From assembly GCF_947179165.1 (NCBI RefSeq), contig NC_077245.1, positions 19,064,740 to 19,128,739 of the forward strand: a stretch of 64,000 nucleotides of DNA, in the 5' to 3' direction. The stretch is from Solanum dulcamara. Lineage: Eukaryota > Streptophyta > Magnoliopsida > Solanales > Solanaceae. The notes beneath the pieces are model-generated. The model worked only from the letters and a program-made list of their open reading frames with translations. It was not told where the DNA came from and ran no database searches. The position numbers and the translations under genes were made by a program. Below are positions 45,062 to 57,250 of this stretch, in pieces (the first letter of the stretch is position 1; every line of letters starts with the position of its first letter).

Positions 45062-47615
45062 TGTCACGACCCAACCCACCGGACCGTGCGGGCACCCACT
45101 CTAACACCTAGGTAGGAGGACCCTCAACCCCTTAAACGAAAGGATAGTGGAAGTTTAACAAAATACCAATAATAGGCCAAAAGAATTATGAAATCACTTT
45201 ATATCAACTTAAAATTCTGATGGTTTATTACAAGAAACAATCTAACACCCCCAAGGATACTAGTCTAAACAGGTACAAGAGCTTCTAAAGATACAATATA
45301 TAATGAAATAATGACACAGCTCCCACCATAAGGAAGAAAGAGTAGAATCTGTTGGAGAATCATTTTCGTCTTTACTTAAGAAACATCACTGACCCTTCAA
45401 CCAGATTATGCCAAGTGGCATAACAAGAGTAGTATTAGTACAAACAACATGTACTGATAGGCATCATCGGTCAACCCGATACCCACCGCATAATATAAAG
45501 GAATCAACAAGAAGAAAACATGCTCTTAAGAGGCTCACCGCCAACTTTATGCAAAACTCTTATCATTCTCATTAACCTCATTAGAGTCGTTCAAGCCTAA
45601 CTTTCATCCCTTCTAGTTGGTCCGCTGCTAACTCTAATACAAATCAAGGCCTAACTCCTCTATCACATAGAGAAGTTTTCAACTACGGGTCACTACTAAC
45701 TCCGTCTACTAAATTTAGTTTCATACCATCACATGGACATAGGATAATTAGCATCTCACTTGAAAGAGGAAAACATTTGGTGAACTAAAACCTTTCCCAT
45801 AACCATACTGGACCGCCATGGCCGGACCTATCCCACTCTTACGACCTCACCACAGTGGAATTCCTTCCGCCAGGGCGGCCTACTCGGAGATAGAAACTCC
45901 GAACAACCTCTCAATCCCCTTTTTAACTCATGTTCCCACATGACATCTATAATACTTGACTTTAAGTCATTAATCTCCCTTAACAAACGCATTGACTACT
46001 TTCCACTTTCTTACCCACAACCTCACACTTACTATGCGGATGCATCTAGAACTCATAACATAATTCGAACAAGCATATACATAAACACATTATCAATTTA
46101 CCATTTCAGGAGCAATAAACAGTTTCACAAGGTAAATCTTAGTTACAACAGTCAACTGGCAACACTTGGACCTTCGGTCCTTTAGTATCAATTATTACAT
46201 GAGATAGACATGCTCAATTATAATTAGGTAAGTTTCTCTATCATCACCCACATAGTCAAGATCAATTCACAGATGATAGTCACACAATGGTTCTCTCATG
46301 GAATCCATACCCAAACTATATATGTGTCAGAATGTGACATCTGATCTAATATATGTATCGTAACGTGACACTCATATGTGTTGGAGCGTGACACCCGGTC
46401 CAATATATGTATCGCAACATGACACCCGATCCAATATATGTATCAAAATATGACACCCGATCAATATCACAATCACAGTGCACAATGAATAGTTCACATC
46501 CTTGCATAATCAAGTAACAGGTTCATTACATTTTATCTTACCCTCCATCTACAATACTTCATCAAGTCTTCTTTATTCAAGGCGTCACTTTTAGTAGAGC
46601 AAGTTCAGTATTATAGATTTCACGGTCTTAAAATTATAAATTGATCACAACAACATATCAATCACTCAACTACAACAATTAAATGGATGGTAGACATCAC
46701 AACATTACTTGAATACTATTAAGAGTCTCTCTATAACATAGAGTAAACCATAATCTACAACCACAAGTAATCAAATAGGTTTATGGCAAGAGATTATCAA
46801 ATAAGACATTCACATTCATCCTTTATTTTATTAATCACATTACTCAGATATTTCACATAGAACCATCAATATGAACTTACATATGTAAATCTATGTATAT
46901 GTCTCCTATATTGATATGGAGCACATCCTTGATTATCACAAGCCTTAGGATCTCACTCTATCCTGATAATTTTCTTCACCTTAATCTTTACAAAGACCAT
47001 CAATCATATCAACAAACAATATTACAATAATCAACCAAGAACTAGACTATCATCACTAGTCATAGGATAATTATATTCACATGGTACATTCCTACCCTAA
47101 ACAACAATAACAATACATTCAGCCATTCAAACTTTGTGCCTGAAAGCCTAGGCATGAAATCTCCTGTCAACTACAATATAGAATACGTGGGAATAGATTT
47201 ACAACTAATCAATTAGAAAAACCTAGCCTACCTGGGCGCCAAGAAACTGTAGAGAGATAATGTTGTTGAAACCCTTGGTTCCAGATGTTCTACGGGCAAG
47301 GCCGGACTTAATTCCACTAGTTGAAAGCCTTTCAATTTCGAGATTCCTTTCCCTCTTCTTCCCAGTCAAGAGTAGCCTTTTGGAGGGCTTTTGCAGTAAT
47401 TCTCACCTCTAACTTACCCTTAGAAGAAGTGGGGGAAATAAGAAAATCACGATTTAAGTTTTGACCCACGTCCTCCCGCTCTGGAGGCCACATTCCCGCT
47501 CTGGCGGCGCCGCTAAGGCTGGACCATCCCGCTTTAGCATGATGGTTGGACCCAGTTGAGTATATTTTCTTGCGATTTCTTCTAATATTAATTAACGAGG
47601 ACTCGGGTCGTTACA
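45062..47615 (-). mobile_element. inner solo gypsy LTR (2.55 kb)
   Basis: Bounded by TGTCACGACCC (45062) and GGGTCGTTACA (47615), with flanks GAATA (45057-45061) and GAATG (47616-47620), four of five matching. No coding domains. It holds a minisatellite at 46320-46462 and a GC-rich CCCGCTCTGGCGG segment near 47475-47530. Both link it to the relic at 25485-27345. Confidence 0.85.
46320..46462 (-). repeat. ~35-bp LTR minisatellite
   Basis: Four to five units like ATATGTATCGTAACGTGACACCCGATCCA follow each other. The same core GTGACACCCGATCCA is at 26277-26372. Confidence 0.82.
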
Positions 47616-47749
47616 GAATGAGAGAATTAAGGGGACTTAGGGTAGTTAATAGGTAAGAATCTAGTCTCAAAAACATTCCACATCCATTACTGAAATATAG
47701 GGAATGACTAAAATACCCTTCGCTAAAACTGAAAACTGGAGCTGCACAG

Positions 47750-48005
47750 AGAACCCACCACGGTCCATGAGCTTCACCACGGAACCCACCACGGTACGTG
47801 AAAGGCAATACGGCCCGTGGTGGTTGGGACATGGTCTAGCCTTGGAGTGGAATCTAAGGGTCTCAGGGAGGGTCACCACGGAGGGCACCACGGCCGTGGT
47901 CCCAGTCGTGGACCCTTCCCTACAGGATTTAATTTTTTGAATCACCATCACGAGGGCACACCACGAACCGTGATGTTGAATACGGCCTGTGATGGCCTTC
48001 GTGGT
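47750..48005. repeat. CCACGG/CCGTGG-rich inverted-repeat module in LTR
   Basis: A GC-rich island in AT-rich DNA. It has more than ten CCACG/CGTGG-type words in both orientations, for example CACCACGGTCC, CGGCCCGTGGTGG, CACCACGGCCGTGGTCC and CACGAACCGTGATG. The words can pair in many ways, so the DNA or transcript could fold. Confidence 0.75.
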
Positions 48006-48091
48006 CATCATCTGGTGCTAAAAGCTATATTTTTCGAGAAATTCATCTTTTGATCTTCGTTTTAGGACTTTCCAACTTTCGGGATCTTACA

Positions 48092-48870
48092 TGAGCAGAT
48101 GCATAACTTAAGATTGGTGACATTATTATAAGGAACCGTCTTTTAAGATTGTGATAAGCAAAAAGAATGAAGAAAATGTCAATCCTAAATTTGTAGAATG
48201 GAATGAAAAAGACGTCTTGATGAGAAGTTGGCTAACTGAAACTATGGCTAAAGAGTCAATGTTCTGTATTATTGACTTCCCTTTGGCCAAACAAATTTGG
48301 GTGAGTTTTGAGGAAAATTACCTACAAGTTAATTAGGATAAGAAATTTAAATTGAAGCAACAAATTTATAGTATCAAAATGAGATCAAAATCTGTACATA
48401 AATGTAGGAAAGAAATTTTTTAAAAATTGTGATAGTCTCACTGTTATACACTAATCGTAAGACGAAGTTAGCAAAGTTATAAGCTCTACTAAAGATTTTG
48501 AAAATAAATACAAGACCTTGAAGACTATTATGTTGGCAAAGATTTTTATCCAACCTTCACTCAATTTGTTAATGGTCTGAGAGGGTACAATATGAGAGAA
48601 GAAGATTGCAAGAAGGATTATGTCGATCAAGTCATGACTTTTCAATCCCACAAAACACAAGATTTGTTTGGTAGAGGTAGAAGCAACACTTTTAGAGGGA
48701 GAGGACATGCAAACCCAGGTTAAAATGGTGAAAGAAACAATCAAATTGCTATCTCTTGCTTTTATAGGTTATGGTTGCTATCAATCCTGTTTAGTTATCC
48801 ATGAGAATCGACCAATCAATGGCAAGGTTAATAACACTCATAATTTGTTTTAGGGTTCTCATCATCTATT
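48092..48870 (+). pseudogene. copia gag fragment
   Basis: Motifs in order: NEENVNPKFVEWNEKDVLMR then SWLTETMAKE and AKQIWVSFEENY (48150-48336). After a stop and frame changes come FTQFVNGLRGYNMREED and FGRGRSNTFRGRGHANPG (about 48550-48720), then a remnant knuckle ending CFYR. This is the UBN2-type gag of another copia branch. No pol or LTR remains nearby. It is unrelated to the three copia elements above at the sequence level I can judge. Confidence 0.75.
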
Positions 48871-48900
48871 CAAGTTAACTTAATGCCTATATTCCTAATG

Positions 48901-49963
48901 GAATTAGAATTAACAAGAATACCATTTCATTATTCTCAAATCTTTTGATCTAAAAATACCATTTCATTCACCTTTTTGGCTAACTAACAACCCTCTCTAT
49001 ATTTTTTATTTTTTTTAAATATATTTATAATGTGTCATTTTCTTATTGCATGAAATAAAATTTCCACCTCCGCTAATTGTTTTTCATAATTTATCTAAGC
49101 CAAAACCAATATACCTCTTGAAGACCCCCCCCCTCCCCCGTTCCAATTTTTTTTCTTTTTTAAAAAAAATTGCATTGATAAACAAGACTAGAATTTTTTT
49201 TATCCAGTTAACTAGAAAAAAAAAGATTATTTAGTTCTTAGCTTGATTTTTCTTTTCTATTTAACAGTACTGGTTTTTTTACAATTCGTATAAATAAAAT
49301 AACTAAAAGATTTTAGTTATACGTATAACTAAGTTATTTTCTAGTTATTACAAGATAGTTAAAAAATATTTTAAACTAAATTAGTTATTACAAGATGGTT
49401 AAAAATAAAAAAAAATATTTTTTTTAGTTATTACAAGATAGTTTTTAGATTATTATTGTGAAACTAGCTTGTAATAATACATATAACTAAAAAATTCATT
49501 AAAAAAGTTTTCAATTTTTTTCACATAATTTATCCAAGATGACCATAAAAAACTAAATTAAAAGAAAAAAACTACTGAAAATAAAAAAATCATTTTTTTA
49601 AATATTTTCCTCATAATTTATTCAAGTCAAAACAATATCTTTCTTCATGATTTCAAAATAAACTTTAAAAAAAAAAAAAAAGCTACGGAAACAAAAAACT
49701 ATTTGATTTTTTTTGAAAAAAATTTGGGGTCTTGAAGAGGTATATTATTTTTGGCTTAGATAAATTATGAAAAAATTTTAGTAGAGGTGGAATTTTTATT
49801 TCATCCAATAAGAAAATGACACATGATAAATATTTAAAAAAAATTAAAATAAAAAGAGAATTGTTAGTTTCAAGGGCTATAGTGAACCAAAAAAATGAAT
49901 GAAAGGATATTTTTAGATCAAAAGATAAATGAAGAATATTTTTAAAAAAATTTCTGATAATTC
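48901..49963. mobile_element. foldback/MITE-like element with ~200-bp inverted arms
   Basis: The arms 48940-49139 and 49726-49926 are inverted copies, sharing TTTTGATCTAAAAAT, ATAAAATTTCCACCTC-like and CTTGAAGACCCC/GGGGTCTTGAAG strings. The centre has three TAGTTATTACAAGATAGTT copies at about 49340-49442. Non-coding. The outermost ends and target duplication are not clear; Mutator-type MITEs often look like this. Confidence 0.65.
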
Positions 49964-50236
49964 AGAGATATTTTTGATTATTTTCCAAATAAAGAAAAAG
50001 CGAAGTAAAATAATATTACGTGTGCAGACTCAACCGGTTAGCTGACTAAGTTTGACTGCAGTTGAATGCGGCGATAGAATGCTAATGTGTTGCTGCAAAA
50101 TCATGATGACACGTATTGCATTGAAACTCTAAACGACGACATTCTCGTTTGACCTTGTCAGTACAATTATTTCAATTTATTTGTCTTTTTTAAAGAAAGA
50201 AATTTGACTTTTTAATTTTAATTTTCTATAAACATA

Positions 50237-50529
50237 CTTCCTTCGTTCCCATACTAAAGAAATATTTTACTAAAAATATTTATCTCATATTACTTAATCA
50301 CTTACTAAATTAAAATAGGATTGATTAATTTTTTTTCATTTTACACCTCCAATTAATATGATCTTTTGAATATGAATAATTCTCAATATTAGCTATAAGT
50401 ACTTCTATACTCTATGTTTATTTCATTGATATGAATAAGAAACAAAATAGTAAAGGTAATTAATCTATTAATAATTTTTTAATCACTGTCTAAAATAAAA
50501 AATGTTTATCTAATATAGGATGGAGGGAG
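50237..50529. mobile_element. Stowaway (Tc1/mariner) MITE
   Basis: It begins CTTCCTTCGTTCCCATAC and ends GGATGGAGGGAG, the standard inverted ends, with TA on both sides (50235-50236 and 50530-50531). About 290 bp, AT-rich, non-coding. Confidence 0.78.
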
Positions 50530-53500
50530 TATTTAAGAACATATCTTACTATTTTTGTTAGTTTGTTATGTTTCGTCACTGGCATTTTTTTTATACCTAC
50601 TTTGATTTGTACTTGTGTCGAGGGTCCTTTAAAAATAGTATTTTCATCCTCACGAGATAAAGATAAAGTTTGTATATATTATGTCCTCCTCATATCATAT
50701 TTGTAAAATTCTATGGATATATTGTTATTATATGTGTAAGAACATAAAATTAAAAGACATTTTAATATCTTTTACTTATATATAATTTCAAATTTTAAAT
50801 TTAATTATTTAAAATTTAAATTTTTAAAATTTCATATCAAATTCAAATCTACAACGGAGAGAAAACTCACTGTGAATTCTGAATGGCCTTTTTAATGCAC
50901 TATTATTATCAATTATTAAACAACCAAAAAAGAAAAATAGATTACTATATATGAGCAGCCTTCAACTACCCACTGTGGTTTTCTTTTTTCAAATTACATT
51001 TACTTTAAATTATTTTTTCAAAAAAAGCTTCATTTAGGTGCTCTTTTCATACTTATTAATTAGCTAAAATCTTCTTGCTTAGTTGAAGCCACTTTGACAA
51101 GGAAAAAAAATGTTTTTGACGTTTGTTTCAAATTAGGTTTGACATTCTCATAATAAAATAATACCAATGGATAAATGAATGATGTGGAAAAATGGGTTTC
51201 TTTGTCATCTGCTATCTTTCGTGTTGGTTTGACCCTAATAATAATATTTTTTTAAAAAGCACATAATTAAGAACAAGTTATATTCCTTTATTTATTTCAA
51301 TTACTTTTTTTTGTTTTTATTTACTTATTAAATATTTTTTAATTTGATTTTAATTTTGATAAATTAAGAAAGGATATATTTTTTTCTCTTTATGTCCTCA
51401 ATTTATTAATATTGAGTTAATGTCTTTAAAAAATATAGTGAATAAATATATATAAAATTTTATCAATTAATAGAAATAGAATGATAAACTTATTATACAA
51501 ATTATTATTTTTTAAATAGCTATATTAAGTCAAAATTTAACAAGTAAAAGAAACGAAGAAAATAATTTCCTTCTTGAAGTACTACACAGAAATAAATTTG
51601 AACAGCGGTCAGCTTGTCGGCAGTTATCCATGACATCAATTTAATAGTGCTCATTAGATAAATTCTTAAAACAAATTATGAATAAATTGGTTTTTATAAA
51701 GACTTATAAACGAAGTTTATAGTGCTTTATAAATTCTTGTAAGTTGGTAAAGAAGTCATTTCAACGTGTAGACATTTTTACTTGTATGTCAATCAAATGA
51801 GGAAAAAAGGTTATTGTTGTTGGGAAAATATTTCACCCGTTTCAATATATTTATCTTGTTTTTTTTATTAATACAAACTTTATAAATGATGTTTTTTTCT
51901 TCTAAATAACTCTTTAATTTAATTTTTTATATGATATATTTAAGATCATAAAATTAAATAATATTTTGATACATTCAAATTTATTTTTTTTGTTAAATTT
52001 CATATCAAATCAAAAATCAAATAAATAAATTAAATCAGAGGGACTAAATTGACGTCATATGCTTGACTTGGAAGAGAGGCACGTAAGTGTTTCATATGGG
52101 CATTTTGGTCAAACTGGATTTATGACGATATGTATTGCTAATCTTTTCTTTAACTAATAACGTGTGGTCCATATATTTTGTAGTAAAAAATAGTTTTTAT
52201 TTTTAATGATATTTATAATGAAAATATGATCATATTTTAAGAAAATTCCATAATTTAGTGATTTAAGGATTACTTACATTCTTAATCATTTCATGAGAAT
52301 TACTAAAGTAATCTGAATAACAGTGCCACTTCTAATTTGTGTTTCTTCATACCAGTGACACAAAAACAAAAACAAATTACTTTTTGTTTCTCTCTTTTTT
52401 ATTTTTAAAGATTTCTAATAAAAGGTATTGAATTTTTTTTGTTTATTTGCACATACTTATTTCGTAGGAAGAAAGTAATGCGTTTTATAGTTTGGTGATA
52501 TATCCTTATCCTTTTTCTTTTTCTTAATACGTATTGCTGTATTTGACGTATCTTTCACAACGGTACCAAAGGGATAGAGATTAGACTGAATTTGGATAGG
52601 TTAAAGTGAGTTGAGTTAAACAAAAGAGTTGGGATAAAATAAATTAAATTGTGAATCATAATTTAACTTGATCAATTCTTGCTAAGTTTTAATTTTTTAA
52701 TTTGTTCTTTTATAACTTTTTTTTTGACAAGATTTATTGGTCAATTTGAGCTACATATCAACTCAATATTTTTATGCTAAATTGATTGACTGAAATGAGC
52801 TAAGTTAATAAAGAAACATTTCAATAACCATCCCAAACTTAGACAGATTAAACGAAGTTATGTTTTTATAAGCTAATTTTACAACTTTTAATCTTTCATT
52901 TGAATAAAAATATAAATTATTTTTGACATATTTTTTAGGCGTGCGTCCAATCCCTATCCTATTATCCAAGCAGTTCGGCCACCTCTAAATTCTGTAAATT
53001 AGGTGTTGTCATGGATTACAACAAAGTTGTTTAACATTTACAAGGAAAGTATAACCACCTATGATTTTTCTCTCTTACGTTGATAATAATGAACATATTT
53101 GTCCTTATACTCCGATCCTTGTCGTAGGATCAATATTTAATATTGAGATATAAACTTTGGGGGAAACAGAAAATTGAATTAGATTTTAGAGTATAATTTG
53201 ATTTTTAATTGTATAAATTCAGAATTTGTATATATTTGTCTTAGCTATTTGTATATAATTTGTTGATATATTTGATTTGTATAAGTTATGAAAAATTCAA
53301 TACTGTATAAATTTAGAATTTATTTATAATTATCTTGTTTGTTTATGATATGCTGATAAAGTTGATTTGTATAAGTTCTGAAAAATTATTAAATGTATAA
53401 ATACATAATTTGTATATACTTCTCCTATTTGTATATTAACAAGAGAAATATACAAACGAAAATACCCATAACAAACGAAACTATAACTATGAAGCGTAAT

Positions 53501-54124
53501 TAATTAAAATATAGCTAAATAGCATAATTAAAATACTTATAATAGTTATTTATGAAATTTGAGGCAAAAAAACCTGTCATAATTGGTTTAATTTATTTTT
53601 TTAAAGATAAGAATTGATCCTCTACAAACTATGATGAACACCCATATACATAGGGCTGAAGTAGAGGCAGAAAGAAGATATTAATAAAAAGTAGTTAAGT
53701 CATCGTCAGGACTTTCTAATTTCAAAAAAGCACATGTATGGTTGCCAAAATAAAAATAATAATTCTAAAATGTTGGCCCTGTAGTTGTTGTGATATCTTT
53801 ATGGTAGAAAAGATTGAAAGGTCTATTAAAGTTCTATATCTATTATGTAACAACATCTTAGTTCATGGCTATATTATCATGGCCAAAAAAAAGTTACTTT
53901 TGATGAAAGAAAAATAACTATATACATATGTGTACCTTAGGTTTGGTGGCACCTCTTCAACCATATCCATTTTTGCACCGACCAAATGACTAATATATCT
54001 CCAAAGGTGACTTGATATTGCGTATGCTTTAATTTAAACTTTTTAGAGTTGAAATAAGCTTTTTAATACTTTGAAATAATTGCAATTTTCTCTTAGAGTG
54101 AAAGGTAAGGGATTATTGACACAT
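50530..54124. other. AT-rich intergenic DNA with minor repeats, no gene seen
   Basis: No coding frame is supported. At 51830-52046 a piece starting TTCACCCGTTTCAATAT and ending AATCAGAGGGAC may be another decayed Stowaway MITE. At 53210-53441 there are about two and a half units of a roughly 90-bp tandem repeat, with TGTATAAATT.AGAATTT and GATTTGTATAAGTT.TGAAAAATT. Confidence 0.5.
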
Positions 54125-54312
54125 GATCAAGTTGGTTGAGCTTGTGATCATCTTTCATGAGGGTTACGGGTTCGAAATTTTCTATATGCTTTCTAGGTTG
54201 AGCTTGTCGAACTGATATTTTATATTTTCAGTGTAATTTGCAGACTATCACACTGAAACGAAATTAACTTTATCTTGTGAATGCCCGATAGCTCTCTTGG
54301 TTCCTTGTCAAT
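54125..54312 (+). mobile_element. SINE (tRNA-derived, Au/SolS-like)
   Basis: The head has a box-A-like AGTTGGTTGAGCTTGTG and a box B GGTTCGAAATT at 54169-54179. The body follows with GGTTGAGCTTGTCGAACTG and the end is TCTTGGTTCCTTGTCAAT, as in plant Au-type SINEs. It is too diverged to judge target duplications. Not a tRNA gene. Confidence 0.6.
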
Positions 54313-55277
54313 AAATAAAAAGTTAAAGGGATTCTATTTGAGCTCATCTTGATAATTAAAATATATGTACATGCATTTCTCAAACCTAATGTAAGACGAA
54401 TCAAACATAATTTAGAATAGAGTAGGAACTAGGATAAATGTTCCATATTTTCCAAGTTTTCCCCTTTATAACTTTCAGTTTATTGTAGTATGGTTCAAGG
54501 ATTTAATTTGTAGCCTATAAAAGAATATACATTATACGCTATATGGCAATATTTGGCTGATAGAAAATGAATCTTTTTTTTAATCATAAGTTTTAATTTA
54601 AATGATGATTGGATTATGGATATATATGAAATTAAATACTTGAAACATTAGTCAAAATATTGCAATATTGAAGAAAAGTCTCTAAAATTAGGAAAATACA
54701 TAAATGAATCATTTTAAGTTCCATAGTATAGAATTAGAGTTGCATTTCATGAATGTTGGATGATTGAGTTTATACTTTACAGGGAATGTTTTTGGTCTTT
54801 CTTTTGTAAATTGTTGAATATAATGTTTGATGTAACATTCGATTTTGTTTTCCCTCGATTTCAGGCGACTACAAGTCAAAGTCAAGCTTTTTATCGTTAT
54901 TGTGTTATATTACTATTTAATATAGTCTCTTTCAGTCTGGTGATATATTAGTACTCCATATGTCAAAGTTTTGGGATTCCTTTCTCACCCAATTAATAAA
55001 TTAATACAACGACTGAAAAAGATTTGATGATAAATCCAGAAAAGGCCACACCTATATAAAAGTGATACCTAAAAAAGTGCTTTATTCATTTTGTCATTTA
55101 AAATCTCAATAAAATAAGAGCTTTTACATCTTTTTCTCCCTTTCATCTTCTAAATTTTGTGAGCTTTTTTCTTTTTTAAATAATTATGGTCGTAAACACT
55201 TTCGCAAAAACAGGGTGCAAAATATAATAAATTGTGTATATTTATACTGAATATACATATATTATACATAATTAGTG
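54313..55277. other. AT-rich intergenic DNA, no gene seen
   Basis: Nothing recognised between the SINE and copia-3. Confidence 0.45.
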
Positions 55278-55580
55278 TATTGACACATAACAGTAAACAT
55301 AACAACAATTAGTTAGTAGTCAGTGATGTAAATGTGTAGTTGTTAGTCTGTTAAACAATTTATGTTAAGGAGTAGTTAGTTTGTTAATAGTAGTTAGATA
55401 TGGCTAACTGTGGTTAACAATAAATTAACCACACTATATATATGTACATCAGTAAAGGAAGTCAAAGGGACTTCACTTTACTCTTCTTCTCCTCAGATGA
55501 AATAATACTCCCAAAATTTCTCCCAACTCTCTTAGGTCATCTTCTTCAATTCACTCATCTCTGCAGCTTCTATTTCGACA
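55278..55580 (+). repeat. copia-3 5' LTR
   Basis: 303 bp, TATTGACAC to TTTCGACA. A TATA-like CTATATATATG is at 55434-55444, likely the transcription start region. Upstream are several TTAGTTAG/TAGTTAGA words. Confidence 0.94.
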
Positions 55581-55592
55581 TGGTATCAGAGC
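55581..55592 (+). other. copia-3 primer binding site
   Basis: TGGTATCAGAGC directly after the LTR, a perfect match to the initiator-Met tRNA site. Confidence 0.93.
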
Positions 55593-55711
55593 GGGTCTTC
55601 GATCAGAGAGCTGAAGTCTGTCGGAGAAACGATTGAAGAACTGGAGTTCGTCGGAAACTGGAGTTCGTCGGAAAAGCTTAATATCACCATTGAAGTTCAG
55701 AACTGAAAATC

Positions 55712-56925
55712 ATGGGTGAACTCTCACAATCACAAGCATCGATTGAAAGAATAGTTATAGAGCACGGTCATCCCTTGTATGTGCACCCATCGGACACATC
55801 GGGATGTGTTCTAGCACCGGTGAAACTCACCGGATCTAAAAATTATGGGGTATGGAGTCGAGCTATGAGGATCTCTCTTTTGGCCAAGAAGAAGCTAGGG
55901 TTCGTGACTGGCACATGCACGAAGGAGTCGTTCGACGAATCACTTCATAAACAGTGGGAGACGGTAAATGCAATTATACTATCATGGATTATGAGCTCAC
56001 AGTATCAGAAAGCTTGTTAAGCGGCATCGTGTATGCATCAAATGCACGTTTAGTCTAGGAGGATCTGAAGGAGAGCTTTGACAAGGTAAATCGAGTGCGA
56101 GTTTTCCAAGTGCACACAGCTATTGCAAGTCTCAAACAAGGGACAAGCCAAGTGTCGGTGTATTTCTCCAAGCTGAAGGAGTTGTGTAGTGAATACGATT
56201 TGATAGCTCCTTCTCCAAACTGTGGTTGTCCAAAGTCCAGGGACTATATTGAATATCTATAAGAACAGAGGCTAATGCAGTTTCTGAGTGGTTTGAACGA
56301 ATCTTATGATCAGGCTAAGCGGCAAATTCTGATGAAGTCCAGTGCACCATCTGTAAATCAGGCATATGCCCTAATGGTGCAAGATGAAAGTCAACAGTTA
56401 AGTGCTGAGAAATCCAATCTCATAGCAATGCAAGTCAAAAGAAATGATAGCTATAAGGGAGATAGTTCAATGTATTGTGAGCATTGTCACATGCGAAATC
56501 ATACAAAGAAGGAATGTTACAAACTCGTTGGATATCCTTCAAAAAGGGATAACAAAACCAACAGAAAGGTGGAAGGTACTTATGATGGCTACAGAAAGGA
56601 TAACAACTATCGTGAAGGATGGAGGAAGGATAGATACAGAGAAAGATACAAGAGAGATAACAATGAAGGATGGAAGAAGGAAGCACATGTTGCAGTGGCA
56701 AATAATGCAGATTGCTGTCAAGGGAAACATGCAGGTAATGCAGGTAAGGATGATAATGGAAGACAATATACTGAAGACAACAGGAGAAGTGATGACAAAA
56801 GTAACCATCATAATTCAGAATACTAGTACAGGCATCATGGCCATGATTCTGAGGAATATCAAGCCCACATGACAGGTATTGTAACTTGTCTAATGTCCCA
56901 GCTAGAAAAAAGTGAATGGATAGTA
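55712..56925 (+). pseudogene. copia-3 gag
   Basis: The first ATG after the primer site (55712) opens gag: HPLYVHPSDTSGCVLAPVKL, YGVWSRAMRISLLAKKKLGF. A frame change near 56005 moves to the frame with LSGIVYASNARLV and SFDKVNRVRVFQ, interrupted by TAG at 56056 and TAA at 56260. Then come RLMQFLSGLNESYDQAK and the zinc knuckle CEHCHMRNHTKKEC (about 56476-56520), a complete C-x2-C-x4-H-x4-C. A Lys/Arg/Asp/Asn-rich tail runs to a TAG at 56824, and the frame continues beyond it to the protease. Confidence 0.92.
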
Positions 56926-57250
56926 GATTCAGGTGCTTAAGAGCATTCATAATCTACAAGCCAATAAAGAAGTATGGATGCACTTACCAAATGGAAGTAC
57001 AGTGCCAATTACACACATAGGAAGTGCGAAATTATTTGGACAGGAGAGAATCACAAATGTGCTATTTGTGCCTGCTTTTAAATATAATTTACTGTCAGTG
57101 TCACAATTAACTAAGGAGTTATGTTGCTCAGTGAATTTCTTCCCTGATCACTGTATCTTTCAGGATCTCTACAGTGGCAGGGTGAAGGGGATTGGTAGAT
57201 TGCAAGGAGGACTATACATTTTCCAAGGGGCAGCTGAAGATTCTGATGAA
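56926..57250 (+). pseudogene. copia-3 protease
   Basis: The active site VDSGA ends at a TAA at 56938. The next residues of the domain appear in another frame (LKSIHNLQANKEVWMHLPNG, FKYNLLSVSQLTK). The normal residues between them, including the His-Met stretch after DSGA, are missing, so a small deletion removed them and shifted the frame. Confidence 0.88.

Larger units (their letters stand above)
43463..48091 (-). mobile_element. outer solo gypsy LTR, split by another solo LTR
   Basis: Read on the minus strand it starts TGTAAGATCCCGAAAG at 48091 and ends GGATCGTGGCA at 43463. The flanks TGAGT (43458-43462) and TGAGC (48092-48096) match at four of five bases, as for an aged duplication. Without the inner LTR and one duplication copy it is about 2.07 kb. 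It has no coding domains. The GC-rich 47750-48005 module belongs to it. Confidence 0.8.

Noticed and set aside
47704..47940. Overlapping frames on both strands in the GC-rich module
   Set aside because: Open frames here follow from the repeated CCACGG words, not from coding selection.
50020..50150. Cluster of TTGAC, CACGTA and AACCGGTT words as a host promoter
   Set aside because: No gene follows on either strand for several kilobases; words of this length are expected by chance.
54160..54185. Possible tRNA gene from a B-box GGTTCGAA
   Set aside because: No acceptor stem, anticodon arm or paired T arm; the context is a SINE.
56435..56950. 171-residue minus-strand open frame opposite copia-3 gag
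   Set aside because: It is the reverse-strand shadow of the Lys/Asp-rich gag tail; no motif, and Cys/His/Tyr-rich composition is what the complement of that codon use gives.
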